Shown here one piece after another: positions 55,777 to 64,000 of a stretch of 64,000 nucleotides of DNA. A program made the translations under genes and the position numbers. The stretch covers positions 9,238,001-9,302,000 of the forward strand of contig JAYKYS010000010.1 in the NCBI GenBank assembly GCA_036924285.1. Reading direction: 5' to 3'. This stretch comes from Asterella californica. Taxonomy: Eukaryota; Streptophyta; Marchantiopsida; Marchantiales; Aytoniaceae. Every line of letters begins with the position of its first letter. The stretch's first letter is position 1. The notes under the pieces were generated by a model. That model was given only the letters and a program-made list of their open reading frames with translations. It was not told where the DNA came from and searched no databases.

Positions 55777-56327
55777 ATGGATACTTACAAATATCCTCAT
55801 AAAAAGACATTTGCATACATTTTGTTGAACTTCTTCTGTCATGAGAAGAAGACCTACATCTGCAATGCGATGGTTTGGTTTATTGACCAAGTGTTTCAGG
55901 ATGCTAAAGTTGATTGGGGAAGGATGATTTCAGATTATGTCACAAGGATGGTCATAGATCTTTCCTCGTCTTTGATCACCTTCATAATGTCTTATCTAGT
56001 ACATCCGTACGAGACATTTCAAGATATAACATCCGAGGAGATGACAACAACGTTGTCTATCATCAAGGTGGAAGAAGACAATGAGAGTTCATCGGAAGAA
56101 GAGGTGTTTTTCGAGCTCAAAAAGTTCGAAAGGTTTGAAAGACAAGAAGGTTACCTAGAGCCTTTTGGAAAACTCTTGAGAGAAAGATAAAGTAATGGAG
56201 GATTCTGAAGATGAGTCTTGGAGGATCAAGTACAAACTCGTGGTGAAGCCTAAGGTCACTCAAAGAATGTCACCAGTACTCAAGAGGGAAGTACTTCATG
56301 TACCTTCTTAAGAGTATAAGGAGAAGA
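55777..56327 (+). pseudogene. Unknown ORF, 5' part of a coding region split by element C
   Basis: A 137-residue open frame (55777-56190) with an aromatic, hydrophobic first half (NAMVWFIDQVFQDAKVDWG) and an acidic second half (EEDNESSSEEEVFFELKKF). After a stop, protein-like text continues (EDESWRIKYKLVVKPKV) up to the C insertion at 56328. It resembles the conserved domain found in plant repeat-associated 'transposon protein' genes, but I cannot assign it. Confidence 0.4.
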
Positions 56328-56834
56328 TGTAATAAGTAGAGTCCTACTTATCAACTAGAGGAGAAATTGGTTTGGTAGAAGTCTTTGGTATAAGAATTAG
56401 TTACGGCTAAGTTGGCCGAAGAATACATGCAGCAAATAGTACTTCTACCACTAGGCGAGTGCGCCAAAAGTCCGTCGGGAAACTTCCAGAAGGAAGTTTC
56501 TAGAAAGAAGCTTCTAGAACTTTCCAGCCGGGAAGCTTCCAGAAGGAAGTTTCTAGAAAGAAGCTTCTAGAACTTTCCAGCCGGGAAGCTTCCAGAAGGA
56601 AGTTTCTAGAAAGAAGCTTCTAGAACTTTCCAGCGAGCCTTCTACGTGGCTCATTCTGAACCTTTAGATGTTGTTCTAGATCTAAGGCTGCATGTAAGCC
56701 ACATCAGCGATCCACGTGAGAGATGAGCATTGGTCGGAAGCTTATCATGTACTATTCCTCTCACTATATAAAGGCTACGAATGCACCACCACGGGCATTC
56801 GAGTTTGGAGTTCACTCTAGAGCCTCATCTTACA
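56328..56834 (+). repeat. Element C 5' LTR
   Basis: 507 bp, TGTAA...TTACA ends. It has three 53-bp enhancer-like units (56481-56633) and a TATA box TATATAAA at 56765-56772, about 60 nt from the LTR end. Confidence 0.95.
56481..56633 (+). promoter_or_regulatory. Heat-shock-element tandem array (three 53-bp units)
   Basis: Each unit contains GAAGCTTCTAGAACTTTC (first at 56507-56524), four perfectly spaced alternating GAA/TTC pentamers, plus TTCTAGAA and TTCCAGAAGG. This matches the nGAAnnTTCnnGAAn heat-shock-factor site. The array lies about 130-280 bp upstream of the TATA box. The 3' LTR has only two units. Heat induction is inferred. Confidence 0.8.
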
Positions 56835-56835
56835 A

Positions 56836-56847
56836 TGGTATCAGAGC
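56836..56847 (+). promoter_or_regulatory. Element C primer-binding site (initiator tRNA-Met)
   Basis: TGGTATCAGAGC, 1 nt after the LTR, complementary to the plant initiator tRNA-Met 3' end. Confidence 0.92.
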
Positions 56848-56951
56848 AGGAAACTCTAAGAGAGCGGATTACCCCTCTTAGAAGGACCTTTGATCGGGAT
56901 ACCTAGCAATTGGAACTCTGAGTGCGCTGAAAGGATCAAGAGAGCTATGTG

Positions 56952-57167
56952 ATGGATGGGGGTAGATTTCCAGCTCCAGAATTACCATTCTTGAATCCTT
57001 TCCATATCAAGCTTATGTATATGCGTCGAGAGCATTTTTGAGTGTATCTTGTTTATCATTTCGGTGAGGATTTCATGGGTCAAGTGATGAATTCGCCAGT
57101 CCCGGTGATTCTTCCAGTAGTGACATATGCAGCTAGTTGGGATTTGACCGTCTACATCTTGATTTAG
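56952..57167 (+). pseudogene. Element C leader ORF a (one internal stop)
   Basis: 71 codons nearly identical to intact D leader ORF a, but with TGA at 57039-57041 where D has a glutamine codon. It contains RFPAPELPFLNPFHIK, HFGEDFMGQVMNSPV and VILPVVTY. It ends 5 nt before the ORF b ATG. Function unknown. In this copy the stop truncates it to 29 residues. Confidence 0.55.
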
Positions 57168-57172
57168 TAAGC

Positions 57173-57376
57173 ATGGATCTAAACCTACCCGCTCCTGTTC
57201 CCTTCAATACGTGGGTGGAGATCCGCTATGTCTGCAGACCGAAATCATTACATAGAGAGTTTGTGATTAGAAATTTTGGTGAGGATTTCTACCACGAGAT
57301 AATTGATTCTCCTGTCCCTTTTGTAGTACCTGTAGTATACGAACGTTTCCGAGTGGCCGTCATAACTCTGTACTAG
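57173..57376 (+). CDS. Element C leader ORF b (small protein of unknown function)
   Basis: 67 residues from ATG 57173: MDLNLPAPVPFN, VEIRYVCRPKSLHREF, NFGEDFYHEIIDSPVPF, VVPVVYERFRVAVITLY. Clearly paralogous to ORF a (FGEDF, S-VP-VV block, hydrophobic C-terminus). Its frame is -1 relative to ORF a and open a little upstream of the ATG. Gag starts 45 nt after its stop. It could be a real small protein, a spliced leader exon or uORFs limiting gag translation. Confidence 0.5.
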   Translation: MDLNLPAPVPFNTWVEIRYVCRPKSLHREFVIRNFGEDFYHEIIDSPVPFVVPVVYERFRVAVITLY

Positions 57377-57421
57377 GAGAAGCTTGAAACTTACGTGTCG
57401 TAAGAGAGAGAGAGAGCGATC

Positions 57422-58552
57422 ATGGAGCAACAACCTCCAAATCCAGAGCTGGTGATGCAGGAACTGATGCAAGGCATGCTGACCGAATTTCGAGAGATGA
57501 AGATGACGGTTGAAGCATTACAAAACAAAATGCTGAACCTCGAGGGTCAGAGTATGACAGACGTTGCAAGAGGAGGATCGTCTCAAGGAGTACCAGTGGT
57601 GGGAGAGCAAGCTGCACCAAGAGAACCCGTGGCACAAATCGTTAGAGCTCCAGTCGATGAGGAAGGTGCCCTGCTACTACGGATGAAGAAGACATGTAAC
57701 ATTGAACCGTACAAAGACCAACGACTTATGGGAATAGTCGAGAATTGGATTTCTCGGATGAATCGATATTTGCGACTTTTCAGTACGCAAATCACGGACC
57801 ACGTAGCGGGAGTGTTTGCGTGTGGCTACTTGACTGATAAAGCTCTCACGTGGTATGATGCATGGGAGAGATCGGTGTTGGCGGAAGGGAGGACAGTCAC
57901 ATGGACTGCGATGCAAGAAGGGTTGTTGAAGAATTTCCAGTCTGTGGACTCGGTGCAAATGGCTCGAACGAGGATGTGGGGATTGAAACAGAAGGGAAGC
58001 CTTCAAGAGTATGTAGAAGCCTTCCTCGACTTGCAAGTTGCAATCACTGATATGAGTCCGGCGGAGGCTCTTGATAATTTCAAGAGGGGGTTGAAGGAAA
58101 GAATTCGACAAGAAGTAATGGTGCAAAACCCACTCACGGTTTTTGAGGCCATCGCTTGCGCTCAGAGAATTGTTGGAGCATTAGGAGGAGAAGTGATGAT
58201 TCCACCAAATCATCAGAATAGATCCGAAATCCCCTATGCAAACGGTCCGACACCCATGGAGCTAGGCAACATCCGCTATCAGCCACGACAAATTCAAGGT
58301 GGAGATCGTCGAGGACGGCCAGAAGAAAGACGTCAAGGAGCTCCTAGAGGAGAAGGTGTCAGGAATGCTACACCTCAACTCGAGCAACGTCGATGTTACA
58401 GCTGTGGGCGATTCGGCCACATAGCTGCAAATTGCCGAAGTCGTTTTCCTAGAGATCCAAGACCTTCATATCGTCGACCTCTGAGTCACCTGAATGAGAC
58501 GGAAGGAGATGAAGAAATCGAGACAAGACTGGGAAACGAAGAACACCAGTAA
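57422..58552 (+). CDS. gag: Element C Gag
   Basis: 376 residues. An N-terminal coiled-coil-like stretch (about 10-45) is followed by a retrotransposon-Gag capsid domain (about 95-240; [37 protein letters not shown]). A CX2CX4HX4C knuckle lies at C325, C328, H333, C338 ([14 protein letters not shown]). It has an acidic C-terminus, and the stop TAA at 58550-58552 lies within the frameshift hairpin. Confidence 0.95.
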   Translation: MEQQPPNPELVMQELMQGMLTEFREMKMTVEALQNKMLNLEGQSMTDVARGGSSQGVPVVGEQAAPREPVAQIVRAPVDEEGALLLRMKKTCNIEPYKDQRLMGIVENWISRMNRYLRLFSTQITDHVAGVFACGYLTDKALTWYDAWERSVLAEGRTVTWTAMQEGLLKNFQSVDSVQMARTRMWGLKQKGSLQEYVEAFLDLQVAITDMSPAEALDNFKRGLKERIRQEVMVQNPLTVFEAIACAQRIVGALGGEVMIPPNHQNRSEIPYANGPTPMELGNIRYQPRQIQGGDRRGRPEERRQGAPRGEGVRNATPQLEQRRCYSCGRFGHIAANCRSRFPRDPRPSYRRPLSHLNETEGDEEIETRLGNEEHQ

Positions 58553-58576
58553 ATGCACCTCGCGGCCTTACTGGTG
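58531..58576 (+). promoter_or_regulatory. Element C -1 ribosomal frameshift signal
   Basis: Slippery GGGAAAC at 58531-58537 in Gag frame G GGA AAC; spacer GAAGAA (58538-58543); perfect 9-bp stem CACCAGTAA (58544-58552) with TTACTGGTG (58568-58576) around a 15-nt loop. The Pol frame is closed by TGA at 58510-58512 and open from 58513. Gag stops at 58550, so the shift must fall in this interval. The heptamer survives in decayed copy D. Confidence 0.88.
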
Positions 58577-58614
58577 CAAGGAGGGAGAAGAAAGGCGAGG
58601 GAAGGAGAAGGAGA

Positions 58615-61600
58615 TTGACAAAAAACAATGCACAATTGATTGTCACGGATGGAGTCTTGGAAGGGACCCAGGTGAGAGTACTAATCGATCCTGGTGCAAC
58701 AGAGAACTTTTTGTCTCGATCGACTGCTATGAAGTTGGGAATGGAGTTAGAAAGTGATGAGAGTGAAGAGGTGGAACTGCCCAATGGACAGACTGAGAAG
58801 ATTGAATCTCTACCTCGAAAGATAGAACTTACTTTAGGTGAATATCGTGAAGATATTGAGTGGCGAGTGATCACATTAGCCCGTTATGATGTCATATTGG
58901 GTATGCCGTGGATGGAGCAGTATAATCCTGAAGTGGATTGGCGAAGAAAAGTGGTCAAAACCAAACAGTGGAAAATCTTCGGAGATAGAGTGAGATCTCG
59001 AAGACAGAACTTGCCTTTGTATGTAATAGGTACAAGTGCTATACGTAGCAGCGATGTCTGTTTTTTGGGTTTAATAAGAGAAGTCCCGAGTGCACGACTC
59101 GACGGGCAGATACCAGAAAGCTTGACAGGAGTGATAGCAGAATATGGGGATGTCTTTCCCGATGATCTTCCTTCAGGGTTACCACCAAAACGAAGGATTG
59201 ACCACAAAATCGAGGTGATTCCAGGGAGCACCCCTCCTTGTAAGGCCCCATACAGACTAGCGCCACATGAATTGGAGGAGTGCAAGGCGCAAATCGAGGA
59301 GATGTTACAAAAAGGGTTCATCCAGCCCAGCGTGTCACCATATGGAGCTCCAGTCCTTTTTGTTAAGAAAAAGAATAACAGCTTACGGATGTGCATCGAT
59401 TACCGAGCACTCAATCAACAAACGGTGAAGAATAAGTATCCACTACCTCGGATGGATGACTTGTTCGACCAACTCGAAGGAGCAAAGTACTTCACGAAGC
59501 TAGACTTACGGAGCGGGTACAACCAGATTCGAATCGCTGACGAAGATGTGGAAAAGACTGCCTTTCGAACAAGGTATGGTCACTTCGAATACTTAGTAAT
59601 GCCATTTGATCTCACAAATGCACCGGCCACCTTCATGGGCCTGATGAATGACATATTCCGTCCGTACTTAGACAGATCAGTCGTTGTATTTCTTGACGAC
59701 ATCCTAGTCTATAGCAAAACTATGGAGGACCATGTGCACCATTTGAGAGAGGTTCTCCAAGTACTCCGCCAAAATAAACTGTACGCCAAAATTTCAAAAT
59801 GTGAATTTGGCAAGACGGAGGTGGACTACTTAGGACATAGAGTGAGTGCAGAAGGCATACAAGTAATGGCCGATAAAATAGCTGTCATCCAACAATGGAA
59901 GGCTCCAGAAGATCAGACCCAACTTAAGAGCTTCTTGGGATTGACAGGATTTTATCGTAGATTTGTTAAGCATTTTGCCAAGCTTGCACAACCACTAACT
60001 GCCCTGTTAGGCAAAGGCAAGAAATGGATGTGGGGAACAGCGCAAGAAGTAGGTTTTCAAGCATTGAAAACCGCGCTACTACATGCTCCGATCCTCAAGT
60101 GGTACGACCCAAAAAAACCTATCAAGTTAGCAACGGACGCATCAGGCACGGCAGTAGGGGCGGTGTTGCAGCAAGAATGGAAGGATGGTTGGCATCCAAT
60201 TGCATACTTCTCTCGGAAGTTGTTACCAGCAGAACAGAACTATCACACCACCGAGAGAGAAGAATTGACGATAGTTCTCGCTACTAAGCATTGGAAGCAC
60301 TATCTAGGGGAGAAGGCTTTTGTGGTCGAGACAGACCACAAACCTTTAGTCTATTTGGAGACGCAGAAGGATCTCTCAAAGAGACAAATCCGTTGGGCAG
60401 AATGGAGGCAACGATTCAACATGACCATCACGTATGTTGAGGGCAAGAAGCAAATTGCTGATGCATTAACCCGCATGCCTATGGTGCATAACTTAGTCTC
60501 TGAAGTCAAGGTGAATTCTGACTTCTGGACAAAATTGATCGAGGGCACAAAATCGGATGCACAGACTGTCGCAGCAAAACCTTCAAGAACCATCACCCGC
60601 AACCATGGTTTGGTATTCCATGAAGGGAAGTTATGGATCCCAGATGATCCAGAACTACGTACCACCATACTAATTGAATGTCACGATTCAGCCATTGCAG
60701 GACACATGGGGGCAGAAAAGACATTGGAAGCAGTCCAACGAGTGTTCTATTGGCCCAAGATGGCAGAGGATGTTGCAGTATACACTCGGAGTTGTGCAAT
60801 GTGTCAACAGAATAAGGCTACAAATCAAGCACCCTCCGGTCTCCTTCAACCCCTCCCGATCCCTTCCAAACGTTGGGAACATGTTAGTATGGACTTAGTG
60901 TGTGAACTTCCCATGACGAGCTCAGGTTTTGACTCCATCGTCGTCTTCGTCGATAAGCTCAGCAAGATGATCCATCTTCGACCGACCACGAAAGACGTCT
61001 CAGCACCGCAACTTGCTCAGATATATTTGAACACCATTTTTGCTCAGCACGGTCTATCGCGGGTGCTTATAACAGATAGAGGTCCTCAGTTTACGAGCAT
61101 GTTTTGGAGAACTCTATTTGGTCTGTTCAAGACCAAACTTGCCATGTCTACGGCTTATCACCCACAGACCGATGGACAAACCGAAAGAGCCAATCGCACC
61201 ATTGAAGACATGCTACGAGCCTTTACTCTGGAGGAGCAAGCGAAGTGGGACACTTTACTCCCTTTGGTAGAATTTGCCTACAACAACTCCCTCAATGCAT
61301 CTACTCGTGAAACACCTTTTTATCTCATGTACGGCGAACATCCTCTCACACCAGCAAGTTTGACACGATTCAGCACGACGTCGTCAGTCAACACCAAAGT
61401 GGATGCTGTTAATGAATTCGTTGCCCGGATTCAACAAGGAGTGGAAAAAGCTAAGGTGAAACTACAAGTTGCTCAGAACCGACAAAAGCAATATGCCGAT
61501 GGACACCGTCGGCACGAAGAGTTCACGATTGGTGATCAAGTTTGGTTATCCACAACCAACCTTACTCTGATCGGCAGTCGTAAATTCAACCCTCGCTTCA

Positions 61601-61974
61601 TCGGACCTTTCTCTGTTGTCCGGAGAATTGGAGCAGTGGCATATCAACTCGAACTTCCACCCCACATGAAGATTCATCCGGTCTTTCATGTGTCTTTATT
61701 ACGGCGATATACACCACGACCTCCTCAATTTGGCAATTCGCAAGAGTCGCGACCACTGCCTCAAATTATCGATGGCGAGGAAGAGTTTGAAGTGGAATGC
61801 ATCTTAAAGAAACGTGTTCGTGGGACTCGTCATCAACGGGTAGATTATTTGGTCAAATGGAAAGGCTATCCATTACATGAAGCAACATGGGAACCTGCAA
61901 CCAATCTTGCACACGCCCCACTCATAGTGCAAGCTTTCGAACAGCAGTTGAGCAACGAGGACGTTGCTTCTTAA
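58615..61974 (+). CDS. pol: Element C Pol: protease, RT, RNase H, integrase, chromodomain
   Basis: 1119 residues counted from a TTG. The frame is open back to 58513, so it is probably made as a Gag-Pol fusion. Protease [11 protein letters not shown] (D25-P-G); RT with [11 protein letters not shown] (D297) and FLDD (359-362); RNase H LATDASG (D508), VETDH (D574), ADALTR (D616); integrase finger H690, H697, C727, C730; DDE core D760, D821, E857 (exact DX35E); GPF (IGPFSVV, near 998); chromodomain 1057-1112 ([18 protein letters not shown]). FDLTNAP at 331-337 replaces the usual FGLTNAP, which D keeps, so this may be a damaging change. Otherwise intact. Confidence 0.95.
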   Translation: MTKNNAQLIVTDGVLEGTQVRVLIDPGATENFLSRSTAMKLGMELESDESEEVELPNGQTEKIESLPRKIELTLGEYREDIEWRVITLARYDVILGMPWMEQYNPEVDWRRKVVKTKQWKIFGDRVRSRRQNLPLYVIGTSAIRSSDVCFLGLIREVPSARLDGQIPESLTGVIAEYGDVFPDDLPSGLPPKRRIDHKIEVIPGSTPPCKAPYRLAPHELEECKAQIEEMLQKGFIQPSVSPYGAPVLFVKKKNNSLRMCIDYRALNQQTVKNKYPLPRMDDLFDQLEGAKYFTKLDLRSGYNQIRIADEDVEKTAFRTRYGHFEYLVMPFDLTNAPATFMGLMNDIFRPYLDRSVVVFLDDILVYSKTMEDHVHHLREVLQVLRQNKLYAKISKCEFGKTEVDYLGHRVSAEGIQVMADKIAVIQQWKAPEDQTQLKSFLGLTGFYRRFVKHFAKLAQPLTALLGKGKKWMWGTAQEVGFQALKTALLHAPILKWYDPKKPIKLATDASGTAVGAVLQQEWKDGWHPIAYFSRKLLPAEQNYHTTEREELTIVLATKHWKHYLGEKAFVVETDHKPLVYLETQKDLSKRQIRWAEWRQRFNMTITYVEGKKQIADALTRMPMVHNLVSEVKVNSDFWTKLIEGTKSDAQTVAAKPSRTITRNHGLVFHEGKLWIPDDPELRTTILIECHDSAIAGHMGAEKTLEAVQRVFYWPKMAEDVAVYTRSCAMCQQNKATNQAPSGLLQPLPIPSKRWEHVSMDLVCELPMTSSGFDSIVVFVDKLSKMIHLRPTTKDVSAPQLAQIYLNTIFAQHGLSRVLITDRGPQFTSMFWRTLFGLFKTKLAMSTAYHPQTDGQTERANRTIEDMLRAFTLEEQAKWDTLLPLVEFAYNNSLNASTRETPFYLMYGEHPLTPASLTRFSTTSSVNTKVDAVNEFVARIQQGVEKAKVKLQVAQNRQKQYADGHRRHEEFTIGDQVWLSTTNLTLIGSRKFNPRFIGPFSVVRRIGAVAYQLELPPHMKIHPVFHVSLLRRYTPRPPQFGNSQESRPLPQIIDGEEEFEVECILKKRVRGTRHQRVDYLVKWKGYPLHEATWEPATNLAHAPLIVQAFEQQLSNEDVAS

Positions 61975-61985
61975 AAGGGGGGAGG
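61975..61985 (+). promoter_or_regulatory. Element C polypurine tract
   Basis: AAGGGGGGAGG directly after the Pol stop and 2 nt before the 3' LTR (61988). Confidence 0.8.
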
Positions 61986-61987
61986 TT

Positions 61988-62441
61988 TGTAATAAGTAGA
62001 GTCCTACTTATCAACTAGAGGAGAAATTGGTTTGGTAGAAGTCTTTGGTATAAGAATTAGTTACGGCTAAGTTGGCCGAAGAATACATGCAGCAAATAGT
62101 ACTTCTACCACTAGGCGAGTGCGCCAAAAGTCCGTCGGGAAACTTCCAGAAGGAAGTTTCTAGAAAGAAGCTTCTAGAACTTTCCAGCCGGGAAGCTTCC
62201 AGAAGGAAGTTTCTAGAAAGAAGCTTCTAGAACTTTCCAGCGAGCCTTCTACGTGGCTCATTCTGAACCTTTAGATGTTGTTCTAGATCTAAGGCTGCAT
62301 GTAAGCCACATCAGCGATCCACGTGAGAGATGAGCATTGGTCGGAAGCTTATCATGTACTATTCCTCTCACTATATAAAGGCTACGAATGCACCACCACG
62401 GGCATTCGAGTTTGGAGTTCACTCTAGAGCCTCATCTTACA
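61988..62441 (+). repeat. Element C 3' LTR
   Basis: 454 bp; as the 5' LTR but with two instead of three 53-bp heat-shock-element units (62141-62240). TATA box at 62372-62379. Confidence 0.95.
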
Positions 62442-62446
62442 GAAGA

Positions 62447-63540
62447 TATAGGAGGTAGATGAGCAGTATGTCCATGAAGGTCAATCGACATGGGCAGAGC
62501 CACATGAGATGGAAGAATTTGTTCTAGCACAACTAGAAAACGAGTCTTCTATAAGGCGACACTATCTTCTTTAGTAAGCAAGCGGGACACAAGATCGCAG
62601 AGCTACAGTAGTGGGTCCAATTAGAGGTTAAGGGAGCTATGGGAAGATTAGAAGACCAAGCCATGAGTTCAGAAGGTGGTCTTTACCAAGGCTTTGCTCT
62701 TCGGATGATAGAGTCCTTTCAGGAAGACATCCGACAAAAAGAGAAGAGACTTTAGGAAGTTGCAAACGAGAATGAGACACATTTGGTGCGGATGAAGCAG
62801 TTAGAGCTGAATGTAGGGGTGGTACAGAAGGAGAAGGTCAACCTACAGTCACTCGGTGACAATGAGAGATATGTCTCATGCTTTGGAGAAGAGCTTGAAG
62901 ACAAAGAAGATTAAGACTGTTTTTTTTTAGAAATAGTCTATCTTGGTCAAAGCAGAGAGGCATTGAAGTTAGAACTGAGTGAACAGGTGAAGACATTGCA
63001 GATGACCATCACTGATCTTATCATGGAGGTGAATGGACTGAAGATGATGAATGTCAACATGGAGAAGGTGCTTCAAAGAAGAGGAAGATCAATAGGTTGG
63101 AGGCAAAAATTATCAGTAGCAAGGAGATTCTTATGTTAAGATTTGGACTCATGGAGAAGTCTTTGGCTGCTGCTGCACTCTCTGGACCAGCAGAAAGGAT
63201 CATGGGGATTGTAGAAGGCAAAATGTCTTCTATCATTTTTTGAAGGCCCTCACCAACCAAGAGTGTTGAGAAGTCGACTGGAGAATTTCAAAGGATACTC
63301 TAGAGAGTTATGCAGGGTAAGGAGCAATTGAGGAAGACTTTGACTGCGCCTCAAGTAAAAATGGACGACATTCAACAGATGGAAGAAGCGAGAACCAAAT
63401 GGTTATAAGATATCACAGACACAACTTTAGTTCTAGAAAAGACTGCTACTTTCAAACCTTCTTCAGTCATGGACGTCCATCTCTCATTGCAACTCAAGGA
63501 GCCACAACGGGATGACCCAGCTGCGACCTTGGTCGCTGAA
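62447..63540 (+). pseudogene. Decayed coiled-coil-like coding region, continuation of the split gene
   Basis: After the GAAGA duplication the protein-like text resumes (EVDEQYVHEGQSTWAEPHEM). A charged, heptad-like stretch follows (LEDQAMSSEGG, IRQKEKRL, VQKEKVNLQSLGDNE) with several stops and frame changes. The organisation suggests an old protein gene or retroelement ORF1 that was already decayed, or has decayed, around the C insertion. Confidence 0.4.
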
Positions 63541-64000
63541 GAGTACATTCTCTACCACCTCAAATCTTCCATCTCTGTCTCTAACGCAACTGCTTTGGAA
63601 TAATCTTTGACAGTGCAGGAGATCTACCAAACAATAAAGTTGCTGGGAAGGAGAAAGAGTCCGGACCTGACATTGTATTCCTCGAGTTCTACTTGCAAGT
63701 CTGTGAGATGGGCCGAAACTTCTTCTTGAAGTTATCAACAAGGAGTCGCAGTCCATCACTTTGACGCCCTGTTGGTCAAAGAGGACGTCGTCTTCCTCTC
63801 GTCCAAGTCCATTCACATGTCCATCCTCATCTGCTCGGAGATACATCACGCAAAGAGACTAGACATCAATTGTGTCTTCCTAAAACTTGACTTCAGAATG
63901 GCTATCAATTGTGCCCGCTGGTCTTTTCCTATCAAGGCTATAACGTGATGGGTTTTAGCAACAACTTCGCTGTTACAATCAAAGCAATCACTGAAGAGGT
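63541..64000 (+). pseudogene. LINE (L1-type) reverse transcriptase remnant, continues beyond the window
   Basis: The plus strand shows the start of an L1-type RT: LTVQEIYQTIKLLGRRKSP (63608-63664), a frame change to FLEFYLQVCEMG, then SEIHHAKRLDINCVFLKLDF and a MGFSNNF-like segment. Frameshifts and a stop at 63602 show decay. The preceding 62447-63540 text may belong to the same element. Confidence 0.75.

Larger units (their letters stand above)
56328..62441 (+). mobile_element. Element C: intact chromovirus (Ty3/gypsy with chromodomain)
   Basis: 6.1 kb, flanked by the exact 5-bp duplication GAAGA (56323-56327, 62442-62446). LTRs 56328-56834 and 61988-62441 appear identical except for one extra 53-bp unit in the 5' LTR. 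Order: LTR, tRNA-Met primer site, leader ORFs a and b, gag, -1 frameshift signal, protease-RT-RNaseH-integrase-chromodomain, polypurine tract, LTR. Gag and Pol are fully open, so this is a young copy. Confidence 0.96.

Noticed and set aside
56481..56633. CRISPR-like array from regularly repeated 53-bp units
   Set aside because: Units are contiguous without spacers, lie inside an LTR and are heat-shock-element repeats; the context is eukaryotic.

Overview
This window looks like repeat-dominated nuclear DNA of a land plant or other streptophyte. The best clue is the primer-binding site of two elements (56836-56847 and 24561-24572), which matches the 3' end of plant initiator tRNA-Met. The retroelements are Ty3/gypsy chromoviruses, a second non-chromodomain Ty3/gypsy lineage and L1-type LINEs. 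A bryophyte, lycophyte or charophyte would fit, but I cannot name the species. I found no convincing intact host gene, rRNA, tRNA or CRISPR array.

Layout. 1-7140 is AT-rich, decayed sequence with a possible inverted-repeat element and broken reading frames. 7141-34780 is a short palindromic host repeat (under 1 kb in total) that has taken up about 27 kb of LTR elements. In order these are A (7561-16264, minus, intact), an LTR-like unit K1 (about 16329-17120), D (17173-25022, minus, decayed, itself carrying solo-LTR-like insert E at 22386-24195), B (25181-33705, plus, intact) and a solo-LTR-like unit K2 (33808-34722). 35717-42400 is a decayed minus-strand relative of A/B (F) split by two LTR-like insertions, G and H. 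42401-52440 is largely uncharacterised non-coding DNA. 52440-54740 is a decayed LINE (minus). 55777-63540 is a decayed coding region interrupted by the intact chromovirus C (56328-62441, plus, target duplication GAAGA). The right edge is a decayed LINE reverse transcriptase.

How the parts work. A/B and C each encode Gag and Pol in two overlapping frames, with Pol in the -1 frame. Each overlap holds a canonical slippery heptamer, a 6-nt spacer and a stem-loop ending near the gag stop: GGGTTTT plus a 12-nt-arm hairpin in A/B, and GGGAAAC plus a perfect 9-bp hairpin in C. This is strong sequence evidence for programmed -1 frameshifting in two unrelated plant Ty3/gypsy families. In A/B the protease lies in the Gag frame; in C it lies downstream of the shift.

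The C family also has a pair of mutually homologous short ORFs between its primer site and gag. They are recognisable in C, in D and in the diverged insert H. The C LTR carries 53-bp tandem units built of heat-shock elements upstream of a TATA box, three in one LTR and two in the other, which suggests heat-responsive transcription. A, B and E share TGTCG...CGACA ends and the same 4-bp target duplication, ACGT.
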